Shown here one piece after another: positions 25,772 through 40,700 of a stretch of DNA of 64,000 bases. Source of the stretch: Lucifuga dentata (Eukaryota; Chordata; Actinopteri; Ophidiiformes; Bythitidae); the NCBI GenBank assembly GCA_014773175.1, contig VXCM01000161.1, positions 124,001 to 188,000 of the forward strand. Direction: 5' to 3'. The position numbers were made by a program, and so were the translations under genes. Each line of letters opens with the position of its first letter. The stretch's first letter is position 1. Below the pieces are notes generated by a model. It was not told the origin of the DNA and made no database searches. It worked only from the letters and a program-made list of their open reading frames with translations.

Positions 25772-28700
25772 CTGCTGATTTCATCCGGGCGGGCATGACA
25801 TTCAAATGGGCGGGCATTGCCCACAGATGCCCGCCCGTAACGCCGGGTCTGGTTGTGGTTGAAAGTTTTGACTCTGTTGAGCTAGCAGTGTGTCCTTGCC
25901 TTAAGTAGACTTTGTAAATCCATGTTTTTACCCAAACTGAACTGATTTACTGATGACAAGTTAGTGTTGTGTTTGTAGGACTCTGTAATTTTATCTGTTT
26001 TTCCTGTATTTATTCCAGAAAAAAGCTGAAGAAGCCCATAAAATCCTGGAAGGTCTTGGTCCTAAAGTTGAGCTGGTAAGTGATTTGATGGTTGGCAACA
26101 TGGTTTGCTTGCGTGAGGCTTGAGAAAGAAATATTGCTCAGTACAGTAGCACATTAGATGCTACTGCTTGCTTAACAGCTAATTATTAATCTCCTACCTA
26201 TTTCCACTGTGCTTGTTTTTTTTTCTTCTTAGCCCTTGTACAATCAACCGTCAGACACAAAGGTGTACCATGACAACATCAAGACGTGAGTATCTGTTTT
26301 ACACACACATTTTATGAACATCTGGATAAGAACAGAGCCAATAACACGATGCTACCACTCCGATAGAACAGGAAGCATTTCAGCTCAGAGAGGAGTTTGG
26401 AGATAATACCGACTTGAGGCAAATAAACCCATCTGATAATTCTGTCTAATCTGCTAGTTGAGTCACCCATACGAATTGCCCCACTGACACCGCAGAGAGT
26501 GATAGAGAAAGGAAGTAAAATAATGTGGTTTCAAGCAGGGGTGCAGTGAGGGTTGAAGGCCAGGCCATCTAGGATGAAGCCCTTATCTGCCTCTGCAATG
26601 AGAGTGACCCATCTGGCTGAGCTTTTATTTAGGACAGAGACCACCTCTGTGTGTCTCTGTACTCTCAGGGTCAACTCTCTGTGTGTTCTTTCCCCCCATG
26701 GCCACCATCATGAGCAAACAGAAGAGTTCCCAGTATTTTTTACCAGCCATTATGCAAATAAACAATGATACGGGGCCCATGATGGGTTTTGTTTAGGAGC
26801 AGAAATTAAGATAGCAAAATGATTCTTTTCATTTGCAAAGTTATTCTTGTTTTGTTGAAGGTAAACTAGCTGGATCTGTTTGAAGCTAGGTTCCATCTTG
26901 CGGCACTATCTTTTTTTAAAAAAATACTTTTTACAATATAGTTTGCTTTCTGGTTAAAAAATGTAGCAGCTTTGCAAGTAAGGTTAATTTGAATAAATGT
27001 ATTCTCTTGCAGCAACCAAGTAATGAGGAAGAAGCTGATTCTGTTTTTTAAGAGGAGGAACCATGCACGTAAACAAAGGGTAAGTGTCCCTGCTGTTAGG
27101 AAGCACGGTGGAATTTCCAGGTATTTGTGAAGCGCTCTGAAGGCTGCACTGACGTCACACCCCGTTCCCATGGACAGACATTAGGACAAACACCCCAAAC
27201 TGCACTCAGATGGCTCCAGCTGATCAGGGGAAATAATATTGAGATTGTTTAAGCCTTTGGCAGGTGGTGCATTACTGTTTGCTTAAAACTATATTGACAT
27301 AGTCTGAGTACTTTGCATAAATTCAGCAAAGTCTATAGTTGTATTTTGGCAGACCTTAAAATACAAATATCCTGACAGGACATGGTACAATATTCTGAGT
27401 TATAGAGTCAGAAATTGATTGGATACTTTTGTCCTGATACTTCTTGTGATGTTGAAACCAGGGAGCAATACATAAAAACACAAGTCTTTACTTTAGCTAA
27501 GGACAGTTGATGAAACTGAAGAGTTTCCACTTAGCTGCAGTCACTTTGTTGAAGTTTGGTAAGGTAAAAAATAAAATATGTTGCCAAAATAACAAACACC
27601 AGTGAGGTAAATACCTGTGGAGCTCACAGAACATTTAATGCTGCTTAATGTAGTATTTATTAAGTAGTACATAGGAAACTCCCTGCTTTCCCGCTGGAAA
27701 CTATCATTTGTGAGTCAAAAGTTAAAACTTCTAGTTTTATGAAGTGTAGTGGAGAAAAAATATTGTTTTATCAAAGAACAGATCTGAGAAACATGCTGAC
27801 CAAAAGACCCTCTTATCAATGAGCTAGTGGTTAAATACAAACTCATGCTATGTCGAAAATCTTCTCTTTTTTTTCTTTTTTTTTTTTTTTTNTTTTTTTT
27901 TTTTTTTGGTTTGCCGTAGCTTAATGAGTTCAGTCTTTCTCTGGAAGCTCCCTGGCATGGTCAGACAGACCTTTGGACTCTGAACAATAGCAGAGAGCAC
28001 TTGGCTTCATGCCAAGAGGAAGGTGAATTGTTTGTTCCTCACTGCGCTGTGGAAATCAGGCTGTATTGTCCTCATCTTACAGGAGTCTTTCCAGCTCTTC
28101 ACTGAACATTTTAACTCCTGCACCTCTGGAAGCTCACAAGTTGATTCAATAAACATAGTGGCTTTTTGCATTAAGAATGAATTTAGATTTGTGAATTACA
28201 TTTTACCACAGAAACTGTAAATAAATATAAATAAGTGCATGCCTTTATGTATGTATGTAGCCTATTGATTGAAAAATAAGCTTAGTATTACAGGTAGTGG
28301 CCGAAGAAGACAGTGTAATTACATGTGAGAAATGAAATTTGGGTATTTTGAGTCTCTGAAATGAAATATACGCACATCTGCTTCCGTTTCTTAATATACA
28401 CACTTGTCGCACATCACGTATTAACACCCGCATGGTATCCAAAACTGCATCTATTTTTGATCATCTGGCCCATCACACTGGCAAGAGTTTCTTTTGGCCT
28501 TACTATAGTGACAAACACCCACTCTCCCACTCCTGATATAGCTGCTGTGCATTTTGTATGCTGTGTGCACAGGAACAGAAGATCTGCCAACGCTATGACC
28601 AGCTGATGGAAGCTTGGGAGAAAAAGGTGGAGCGAATGGAGAACAACCCCAGACGCAAAGCCAAGGAGAGCAGAACACGGGAATATTATGAGAGGCAATT

Positions 28701-31700
28701 CCCTGAGATCCGCAAGCAGAGAGAGCAGCAGGAGCGCTTCCAGAGGTAACAGAGTCTGGTCAACAGTGTGATATTTAGCACTCGTAACTCAGAATCAAAC
28801 TCAAAATCAAACTGCACAGCAGCATATGAGTCATAAAACCATCATTACGTTTATGAAATAATGATGCACAGTCCTGAAGGAAAACATCCTTTTTTCAAAA
28901 GCGTGAAGGGCCCATGTGGGGAAACTGATCAATCATGAAAAGTTTGCCTGAAATCATTGTCACTCCAGTAAACTTTTGTTGCATTGATGTTTTTAACAAG
29001 AACTGCTGGAGTGTAACTAGCATCACATGGCTTTTATTTTCACATTTTTAAGTTATCTCTTCAGTTATCAACTTAACGGAAGACATTAAGTGGTGTGCAG
29101 TGGCATGCTTTAGGTAACCTGCTGTCTGGGTGCCTCTGGGCAAGGTGGACAATGGGGGTTAGGGTCTAATGTCTGGTTGTTCCTGGCGCTGATGCTTTGT
29201 TGTTTCACTGAAATCTCCAAATATGGGATTACATGTCAGCACTTTTATGTAGACTGCCAGACCATGAAGGAGGAAGCAATTAATAACTGGTCAAAAAGCT
29301 CTTTTACCTATTACTAATGGTTAGCCATTACAATGATTACAGTGTAGTAACAGAGCTTTGAGTCTGAATTTAATAACTTCTGGGCTGTATTTTAAGCTTT
29401 GAAAGTTCCAAAACTCATATCCTGCTGCTGCTTGGAGCAGACTTTTGGCAAAGAGAAATAACTTCCTAAAAGTTTGTAAAATAAAAGCCTCCTATAATTA
29501 ATGTGATATAGCTGGTTATTGTCTTTGCACAATATCCAAATTTTATTACAGATTGTTTTTTAAGTATTACTTTTATGGGCCGTTATTAAATGGTATTAGA
29601 GAGTGACGTAAAATGAAGGGAGACTGAGATTATGACGTGATAAAGGTGCCCAGTCTGAATCAAACTGGTGACACAGCGGTTACTCGGTTCACCTTTAACC
29701 CCCTGGCAGGATGCCAGGGGGTTAAATCTGGCATTTAATCTGGCATTTGAAAACCTAAATTTGGACTTAAATATGGTAAATGATTGAAAAATTGATTGAA
29801 AAATGGAAGAATGATGGAGAAGAAAATATAAAAATATTTTGTGGTGGCTGTTTTTGTCAGTAAGGCAAAATTTTTGTTTGACTTTATATTATAGTGGAGC
29901 TATTTGAAGTTTTCTGGCTGTCAAAACTATGTTCATGTCCCAAAAAAATTCCCTTCAGTTTACACAAGTCATTCTTACATTCATTTTTTTTTTTTTAACG
30001 TGTGTCAANAAAATTCCCTTCAGTTTACACAAGTCATTCTTACATTCATTTTTTTTTTTTTAACGTGTGTCAAGGAACAGTGATTTTTGCAAGTTGAAAT
30101 ATGATCATTTTTAAAATATGTAATAACTTTTGCGATCCTCCCCAGCTTCCTCATGTCTCCATGTTTTCCATAGGGTTGGCCAAAGAGGAACTGGCCTTTC
30201 TGCGACAATTGCAAGAAGTGAGCATGAGATCTCTGAGATCATAGATGGCCTTTCTGAACAGGAGGTGGGTACTACCTGGAGTGCTTTAAATACATCATAA
30301 TGTAGTTGGCTCAAAAGATGTGTTTCCATTCATATTATTGTCACGGCAAAGATATCTCCATGGCATTTCTTCATCTACACCATGGTGACTATAAGACATA
30401 TATGAAAAACAGATTGAGGGCACATTTCTATGAACAGAAAGATGGTATAATGCATAAGGGAGACTGAAAATATTACCTGTCCATGTGCTGCAGAATAACG
30501 AGAAACAGATGAGACAGCTGTCAGTCATCCCTCCCATGATGTATGACTCAGAGCAGCGGCGAGTGAAGTTTATCAATATGAACGGCCTGATGGACGACCC
30601 AATGAAGGTGTACAAGGCCCGGCAGTTCATGAATGTTTGGACTGAACATGAAAAGGAGATCTTTAAAGAGAAGTGAGTTGCTGTTGTTGTTAGTGTCACA
30701 AGATGTCCTGGTCATACTTTGTCCCTTAAGTCATTGATTTGAATTAATGAACAATAACTGCTTCTCTTGCAGGTTTGTCCAACACCCCAAGAATTTTGGC
30801 CTGATTGCCTCTTATCTGGAGAGAAAGGTGAATTTTGTGTTCAACCTTGCCTAATTTTGGAACTGAAAAGACGTTATCTATTTGTAATATTTTTTTTCTA
30901 TTGATATGTTCCAAAGTCAGTTCAGTTATTATTAGTGAATGTATAAATTCTTCCGAAGTCAGAATTACAAGGTTCAAAGCCAGAATTTGCTCACCAAAAT
31001 TTAATTAACACTTTTCTTCTAATGGTGCGGTGTGGATACATGAGAATCAGGTGACAGAAACAAGATGTTATCAAATGATCACTTTCATGCATGGTGCAGA
31101 AAGATGGTTCAGAAAGCTGTAGTCCTGACTTTAAGCTGATGTTAATGCTATCCCCTTTAAAAAAAAAAAAAAAAAAGAATCCCTAACACCAGCCATTAAC
31201 CCTAGTAAGAAGACTATTAAAAGCAGACTACTCAAATGTAGACTGACTGAAAAGGAATTGGGAAAAATTTTACATCTTGATGATGGGACTAGTTTGCCCT
31301 GTTGGTGTGCAGTTCCTGTCTCTGTAAGCGTTATTTGTGTTCAGCAATATTGATTGAGCTGTCCTTCTGAAAAGGAGTAACGTATATGAACTTTTAAACT
31401 GAGTGTCATTGCCCTTATTGGAAAAAACCCAAAGCACATGGTTTGAATTTGTTGCCTTCAACTTTAACATCATTTGCTTATATTTTCACGTCATCTCTTT
31501 TTGTTTAGTGTGTTGCTGACTGTGTCCTGTACTATTACTTGACCAAGAAGAACCACAACTATAAAACACTGGTGAGGCGTAACTATGGAAAACGGAGAGG
31601 ACGGAACCAGGTAAACCTGAGAGATTGTCATTATTATTCAGAACTTATGCTTTTGCTGTAGGTGACAAGAGATTTGCTGCAGTTCACAGTGAAATACTCG

Positions 31701-34700
31701 TAGAAATGTCTTGGGAGGATTAAAGATGAAGAAATTCAACTTCATTTCAAGTTGAAATTCAAGAGGAGCCATACCTACACTGTGTTACCAACATTTTAGA
31801 TCTGAACAAACTTTGGAGAGAAAGTAGCATGTATTTACATAATTTGTATTCGACACAGAGCCGTTATGTGGCCGTGTTGTATCGATGTCATGTTGACTCT
31901 GGCATCAAACTGCTGTTGCATTCATGTAACATCGGGTTAGAATTTGTGTAACTCTGATGCCACACCTATTTAGAATATAAATGAGTCATGTGTCTATGCT
32001 TGAACCATGACCTGGAAGACTGCCAAACCCTAAAGCAGACGTTGTGGCTTAAAGGTATATGGGGCGATCCACAGAGATCAAGTCAAATCTGAGGCATGAG
32101 GTCAGATCTTCCTTTTCTACAAATTTGGCATTGTCACCTCTATATAGTTCTGTGGAATCTTCTTCATTATCGATCCAACATTAATTTATAACCAGTATAT
32201 CTTTGACTGTGCAGCGAAACGATTCTTGCACACACTTTATTTTGCATTTTGTTTAAATCGTCACCTTCTCCTCCTGTCACACCTTTCTCTGGTGGATATG
32301 GAGTGTTTTGTTTGGGAGAAAAAGGTAAGTAAAAACCGCCTCCAGCAAACCTTCAGCAAGTCAGCCATCCAGCTGACTTGCTGAAGGTCTGTGAGTGATG
32401 CATCTGTTAATTTTTTTTTTTTTTTTTTTTTTTTGCACGCAGTTGCCATTTTGAAGAGGTACAGGGTTGCTTGGCACATCCTGAGGTAGTGGATGAGAGA
32501 GAATAAAACAATGTGGTTCATCATCCTCCAGTTCACACTCTCCAGTTTACAGAAAAACATTGCAGTTATCCGTGACTGGTTTTGTATTGCTTCTTACGCT
32601 GAGATGTGCTGTTCACTGATTATGTAATGCTGTTCTTGTTATTTAACTACTAGGGTTATCTTGTGTTTATATAAATGGCTGCATTATTTGTGATTTTCCT
32701 GTTTCCAAGAATGCTGGAAGACACCACAGGCTTTATAAATAATTCTTGGAGCAGGAGCAAAGTCAAACACAGTGCTACAGAGAGAAAGAGAGAGATAACA
32801 TTAATCACCAAAATACCTTCAAAGATGAAATGCGTTACTTTGTATTTACCAGCTGATCTTTCCTCCTGTGATTTTCCCTTTTGAGTGACCCTGTCTATAA
32901 TATAATGCATGAACAGGGTTATGTGGGTGGATTATAATGTAGCAACTTTGTACATAGTTTACTTTAAAAATGTTGCTGCTTTGATTCTCACTCAAGTTTT
33001 GCAGGAAAGAGTACAGAAATTCTACACTTCACTGTTTTAGTGGTTGCTGTCTCCTGTCCGTGCTGCTCCATTTTTTAACTCATACGCTGGCCCCTGCAGA
33101 ATGTTCTTTGTGTGGCTTACATCTCCAGTCAAAGACAATGGGCTAGTTGTGGACTGTTAATGTGTGTGGGAGGTGGAGGACACTGTGGGTCATGATTACA
33201 TCTACAACACTAAGATGTTTCTTCTCACTTCACTAAGAATCGGTTCTATTATTTCTAGCATTGTGCCCCTTTTGTTTACCATTTATTTTAAGCATCATTA
33301 ATAGTTTGGACCTGTCAGCAGTTAAAGAGGATTATAGCTCTGTGTGTGAAGTGCACTATCATATCATAAATAAAATTAATTCATGCTTTTTGCACTTAAA
33401 AGGTGCCAGTACCCATGCACAGGCTTAAATAAAAAAAAAAAAAAAAAAAAAAACAAGTTGACTTGAATGTGTTATAGTCAACACCTTCCATTTTATTAAG
33501 CCAAATTAGAGAAACAGTGAGCTGTTTTTGAGAGATCTGGGTCGAATACTTGTCTTTTTTACTTTTGTTTTTGGATGCTAAGTTTTGATCCCACTGAGTC
33601 AGACAAGACGTTGTTATGCCCCTTTAATACAGCCCATGAGATCATATATGACAACGACAAGCCAGTATATGACGTGAGATTGAGCAACCCATTTATATCT
33701 AAACCATGTTTGACCACTAACTAGATTTTCTTTTCTCCGTTTGTCCATCAGGGGTTTCATGGGTCATGACTTTGATTGTACGATGATGTGATCTTCATCC
33801 TTTTCTTGAGATACTAGTCAGTGGTTGCTTTAGTGGCTCCAGTGCCTTACTGTTGCAATTGAGAATGTAATGAATATATCTATTTGGAGTAACAAACACC
33901 AGGATGTAGAGGTTTTCTAAATAAGCTACTGGTGTGACTTAACAACTGCAATTAAACACATACTCTTCAGTGTAAAGTGAGTCATTAGAGAAGGGAGGAA
34001 GAGGATAGAGTGAGCAAAAACAAGCGCAAAGGAATGTAGGGCGGGCGAGTGACGGAGAGAGAAAAAAACTCTCAGCGAGACAGAGTCAGCATTGGCAGCT
34101 TACCCGCTGAGTGTGTGCTGTTTTTTTTTTTTTTTTTTTTTTTNTTTTTTTCCCATTTCCTTTTCATTCTGTTTCTCCTGAGAGGGTAAGAAAGAGAAAA
34201 ACACCCCTCTCTCTAATAGCTGAGTTGGTACAGCCCAGCCATCTGACAGGCCCAAAAAACTCACTGTGCTGCTGTGAGTGCCAATCAAAAAAGGAGTGCT
34301 CAGCAAGGATTACCTTGGGTGACCCTGCATAGATTAGTGTGTGCATGTGAGATGGACAATTCTTTGGGCGGCTTAAGCGGCCTGATGACACGCTTTCCCG
34401 GAATATGTGCGGCAGTGCCGTGGCTCGGCAGCCCTTCTAAGGAGCTCTGCTCTGGTGCTGTCCTGCCCCTCTACTGCTACCGTTACCACCGCTATGGAAG
34501 CACTGGAGGCTAAACTCACATCTGCAATGCCAGTAAGCTGTGGCTCACAGCAGAGCAAAGGCTTTTTTATCACCAGCAAATGAGCTTGCAGGTATGTCAC
34601 TAGTTTTGAAACTGCTGGTTTATTGCAAGACTCGTTCAGTTTTCCTGGGGTATCTTCTCAGTACTTTCCGTTGCTTTGTTGCTTGGACATTTCATTTCTT

Positions 34701-37700
34701 AGCCTGCATGTACTTGCAAGTTGCTGGCTGTCAGTTAGTTTTGTCCCAATTATTTTCCATTTAACAATCCGAGGCTTGATAATTATGCATGCAGATATGA
34801 AATAATGTTATGGGATTGGGGTATTGCCCCTTTTTAAGAAAAGAAAATGTAAGATTTCTTAAATGGGTAAGTAATCATAACTAACAAAGTCCTTTCCATT
34901 TGCAGCATCATAGATCCAGTTAGAGTGATTTGGTTTTGGGTACTGGACAGTCAGTTAGTTTTGACTATACCTCTGATCTAAAGTAATATTCTGACTTGGC
35001 TTGTGGACATTAAAGAGAAAATAAGAAAAGACAGGAGCTCACATGAAGCAGTTATTTGGCATTTGCATGACAGCATCTCGTGGAAGCTTACACAAGCTAC
35101 ACCTCCCACAAGGTTTGCATCTGTTTCATTGGTTGTTTAGAAAAGCAGTAGTTACATTGCCTCCCTGATGGTATCTGAGGTCCTGATGCTCATACTTAAT
35201 ATTCGTAATAAAGTATTTCTTGGCTAGCAGCCCTGCCAAGAAAAACAAAAGTCTCTGGCGCCAAATGTCAAGTTTACAGGAGATATAGTTATGAAAATTG
35301 TATGTTTTCATAACTTTATGATCTTGGTTTTGTTGGTGGTTTTATATTAACTCTGGTAGTAGTTTAGATTACAATAAATTTCAATCAGGAAATGCAGAAA
35401 AAAGGGTATGATATTTTATGCCACTCTACAGCTTATAAGGAATGTTTATTTGTGTAATACTCACCTACATTAGAACTGCACATCAAATGACATATCAAAT
35501 GATTTATCTATCCATGTCTAAATAATGATGCTGCTGCCCTTCACTACACATGTTTTTGTAATTTTGTCATATCCTTTATTTTTCTTTCTCTTTGTATATC
35601 TGTTTGTGCTGCAGCAACTTAATTTTCCTGGGGCATTAATAAAGTTGATCTATGTTTTATTATACAAGTAATGGGAAAGGTTTATTGTCTGCATGTTTCT
35701 TAAATGTGGCATTAAAGATCATCAAACAGTCATGTAGATTTCATTGGTTGTATAACTGATGTTGAGCAATTCTTCCCTTACAGACCTTCTAATAACCAGT
35801 TAACAGTGGCTGATTCTGGGAGTTTTGTTTCCTTTCACCTTCAATCTGTCAAAGTATGAAAAGTAATAACTTTTCATTATTATCACTCTGGAGGCAATAA
35901 CATCTGAAAATGTATATGGGGGATATCAACACATCTGCTCAGGACAGTTTATCTAAATTATTTGCAAGAAGCTGTACACCATTTCAGGAATGCTGATATG
36001 TGTAATAATTTAAAATTAATTCCAAATTGATTCCTATTGTATGATTTCTAGAAAATTCTGAGAAAATTTTGTATAATTTTCTGTCTTATAAATTGTGTCA
36101 CGGGATGACAGCTGTAACTGTAATGTATAACAAAGATAGCACATGGTAATGGCTGTAGTTGTATTTTAATTTTTTAATTCCTTCAGTGGAACTGCTTGAA
36201 GTAAAAGTCATATTCCAATGGTGACCTATGTTCTGTGGTAGGAAAGGGAAGATTGACTTGTGGCTCTGCCATTTCCTAAATCAAACAGACCTTGTGAATC
36301 AGCAAAAGGGGGAGAGATTAAACTCTCAAAATATTTAGGCCAGCTCAGGAAAGTGCTTCATTTAAAAACCTTGAAGAGCCACAGAACCGCAGGGCCTCAT
36401 TGAATTTTAGAGAGAATCTGTGTAGAGGCTCCACACACTGTGTGGTAGGAGAGGCAGGGATGCCACGATTCTCTGACCACCTCCAAAGCAAACACGAGCG
36501 CTCCCTGACCAACCAGAACAGCAACTCAGTGCAGGACATGTATGGTGAGAATAACTCTGCTCTAATGTAAACTTTCTTCTGCCAAATGGTGTCGCTGGAT
36601 TTTCTTGTGCCAAAAACATGCTTTGCAGGCTGCTCCAGGCAGGAAATGAGTCAAGAGTTTGAGTCCCAGTTTGATGTGGTCCTGTGTGCATACTTAGAGT
36701 TCCAACCTGAGCAATCGTCTTCTGAATCTGTATGGTTTTCCTTAGGCAATAGAAGAAACACACTCAACTGCAGCAGTATTGCTCCACTGCTAAAACATCC
36801 ATATTCTTAGGAATTTTAGCATACAACATGTAAAGTATGTTGGTAACACATTATTGAAAATGATTGAAAATTATGATTTTGATACATTGGAATTTTGGGA
36901 GACCTTTGACCTGTATTAAATGCTTGACAACAGTAAAACTGCAAAAGTAGCTTGTTAGCAACTGTCTTCACAAATAAGTAGCGAACAGCAGTGACTTAAA
37001 AACCAAATTTGATTGATATCCTAGTTTGGCCACAATCAGTGTATTAATGAGAAGAAAGTTATGAAATGTACAGTCTGATAGGAGGAATATGGGGAAAACT
37101 TTACTTAGCATCACGTAGTTTTTCTCTCAGAATTCCTTTTGCTCACCCTGCAGCTCTGCTCTTAGAAGGCAAAATCCCTCTGATTATTGGTTGTCTCTGG
37201 TCTGAGCTAGCTAGCTCTAACCAGAGACAAAGTAATTCTTCAAGACAGGAGACAGATTTAAGAACATTGAGAGCAACTGGTACTGACTTGTTAGAAATGC
37301 TGCAACAGTTTCTTGTTGCCTGATTCTGGACAAGAACTTCTCTATGAGGTCTTCCTGTGTGGTACAGCAGCCAGATTCCTCGTGATGTGCACGGCCACGT
37401 TGTTGTCGAAGACTTCTTACAAATGCAGACAAATGCTGCCTTCTTTTCAATTTGCACCCTTGTCGTCTCTGTCTTTGCCTCGGTCTGTATCTTCTTCCTC
37501 TACCATTGACTGAAGCACATTCCATGGCCCCATCTGGTACCAGCATGGGATGTTTGGCTTGGCGTAGCCAGACTTGTTCCAGCACAGCACTTTCATGGAA
37601 CAGGCAGGGGGAAGCATTCTGTGGTGCACCGCGCCAGCAGCGATGATAAAGAATGTTTCTCTGTCCTCGCTCTGTCTGATGTTTTTAAGATCCTCGCTTG

Positions 37701-40700
37701 AATGGCGTCTTCACTCTGTTCGTATTGGCAGTAAGATCTCTCTGAACTCACCTCTACAGTTTTAAGAATACATTACATTGGGATCATTATAGTATCATTA
37801 GTGCTTTATAGTATCATTACACACTCATTATGCACTGTCATAATGACCTGCATTGTCAAGGTTTTTGCTCTGTTTGAGAGATTAAGACAAAGTATAAAAC
37901 TCAGCCACACTCCAGTTTATGTTTTTTTGCAATGTAGCCAGAGAGATCATGGAACTGTACATGTATTATGGTTCTTAGATGTTCACGTGATCTGGATATC
38001 GGCAGAAAGAAACAAAAGGCACAAAAAGCATAGTCTTCATCTTATCTGAACAGTGTACGCTATGTGCTTCGTCTGCCATCTTCCCTTTTATATTCCAACT
38101 TTACATCTGTTGTATTTTGAGTTTGCACGAAATTCCTGCTTGGAAGCAAGAAGTCCACAAACCAGATATGTCAGCTTTCAAATAGAACATTTAAGCAGAA
38201 TATTCAGGCCCATATTCTGCTGTACACTTTTAGCTGGTCCTTTGGGCTCACAGGGCCAGACACCGTTATGCCATGAGAAAATGGCCGCTTCTTGATATTA
38301 AGATTATGGGACAGGGAGGGAGTAAAATGTTAGGGGGGAGGTCATAAAGGATAAGCCACCCTAAAAGTGGTTAATCATGTTTTTCTGCCTATATTGTGTG
38401 TGTATAAAGCTTTGGCTTAGATATGTGTTATACTACTGTATATATCAAAAAGTGCATAACATAGCCTGATGGACGTTATATAGGAATATAACTACCGGTA
38501 TATAATATGTATGACTGAGTATTTTATGCAGCACAGGATGTTTTTTTTTTTTTTTTTTTTNTTTTTTTTTTTTTTTTTTTCCTTCCATCTGAATTAAAAT
38601 GTGGATGTAACTGGTTGTAACTTTGTAGAAAGTATCTCAGTTCTTTATGTATTTATTAGTATTTGATTCCATAATTGCTTTTAACAACCTTAATGACGAC
38701 ATTTAAGCCGTGCTATGCAGTGCAAGCTATTCATTATTATTTTTTTGGGTAATGTCTTAAGTAGAAACAAAAATTTGTTCCTTTTTTTTCTACAGCAAAT
38801 AACTCGTCCATCACAAGAAGACAAGTCAGACGACAAAAACGAAGAGGACAAACCTGAGAAGTCTGAGAAAAAAGAGGACGAGGAAAAGAAGGACGAGGAA
38901 GAGAAAGATGAAAAAGAGGATTCTAGGTAAGCTTTATATAGTTGTTTGTCCTGGCGCCGGTCTAGTTGATTTGGCCCCACAGGTAAAGTTTCCATTTACC
39001 TGTGGCCATTCTTTGGCCCATACACTGTGATAATTTGAGGGAAAATGTCTTAGAGAAGAATATTATGTAGTATTAACTGATCTCTCAGTCATTTTAACGT
39101 TCCTTATATGCAAATGAATTTCTGGAGTCTTCTTTTGCGGACCAACATTGTCCTTTTAGAATCTGTGTTTCACTTATTGCAGTAAACCAAGTTAAACTTT
39201 AAATGTGAATACCAACAAGTTCCTACACAAGCCACAAACAGGAAATCCCACAAACCTGACCTGCAATGAAGCAATCCTTCCTGGTCTTAACTTATTTACA
39301 GTGAATGCCATCATACAGTAACTAAATATGATTCAGTATTTGGTTTGTATTTTTTCCCAAACATCAGAAATAATGCAGAATAATGGGAAGTATGCAAGGA
39401 AGAGCCTTCCTAAAATGACAGTTAATGGTCCAGAGCAGAGGTGGGAAGTGATACCAGTGTCCATTTTTGTTCTTGGTTAAAAGTCAGCGTCCAGCTAACT
39501 TGATTATGGATAGACTCTGATATGTTGTTCCTTATTCTCTTAGTCATGTGAAAAGAAAAAATGATTTACTCAGTTATTACTGAGCCAAAATTGAATGGAT
39601 ATTTCAGTACCAATGTTCCTTGTCATTCACATTGGTAGGTTAAAGCTTTGCTTCCCTCACCAAAACCACAGGGACATTGGCAAGGACAAAGACAAGTGTG
39701 ACGGTGGGGAGGACGAGGACGGAAAGGAGCAAAACACGCCGCGTGGCAGGAAGACTGCCAACAGCCAGGGCCGTCGTAAGGGAAGGATCACCACACGCTC
39801 CATGGCCAACGAGGCTGCATCTGTGGCGGCTGAGGAAACGCCTCCCCTTGCTCCCGAGCCTGCCATGCTGGAGCCTCCGCAGCTCCATAAATCTGACCCT
39901 GCACAGAAGGCCTTGAAGGAGCCTGCAAAACCTCAGACTCCAGTCGCTTCCATGGATGCTAATAAAGGTGAACCAACTTCTACATTATCTTGGACAGCAC
40001 TTACTGTTCTACAGCAAATTTTGTGCATGTGATACATGTTGTTATTGAGAGCCACCATTTTCAAAGTTATCCCAAACTTCTGCCACAGTGGCTCCGTAGA
40101 GGGGCTGAGAAAATGAAAAGTTGAAAGCGAGAAAGAAGGTTTTGACTATAATGGCTTTCAAGTGTATGTTACAGATGAGCTCGGAGTCTCACCTTTTCAT
40201 TCTACAGAGATTTATGAAAGAAAGAGTCTAACTTAAAACAGTAAATGGCGATATATTAGTAGGATTTAGCTATTTCTGTGGCTGAGATAGAATATGGCAG
40301 TAGAATATTTTCAGTTTTCTAAAGCCTAACTGGTGAACATCAGGATTTTAGTGTCAGTCCCACTTCACTGCACGCTTCCCACTTGATTTTGGCCAGATCA
40401 TTGTTGACATCATATGCTGGATTTCATAGACAGCCAAAACTGGGAGACCCCCACCATTGTTGGCAAAAGTATGTCAAGTTGGAAGAAAATTACTGACATA
40501 TACTACAGGCCTGAAGTTTGAGGCCACCCCCAAATTTGGAAAAAAAAAAAAAAAAAAANAAAAAATCATAAATACACTGTTTGTTTTACAATTTATTGCA
40601 CAGGAAATGACAAAAATATATAAAATAAATGGAAGCAATTAATTTTCAAGAAGAATCTGTCAACAAGAGCACATTATGCATGGCTTAAGAAATGATTTTT

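Noticed and set aside
37143..37629. Overlapping minus-strand frames with an Arg/Gln-rich block
   Set aside because: They may be a transposon relic but match no family I can name; frames overlap on both strands without one standing out.
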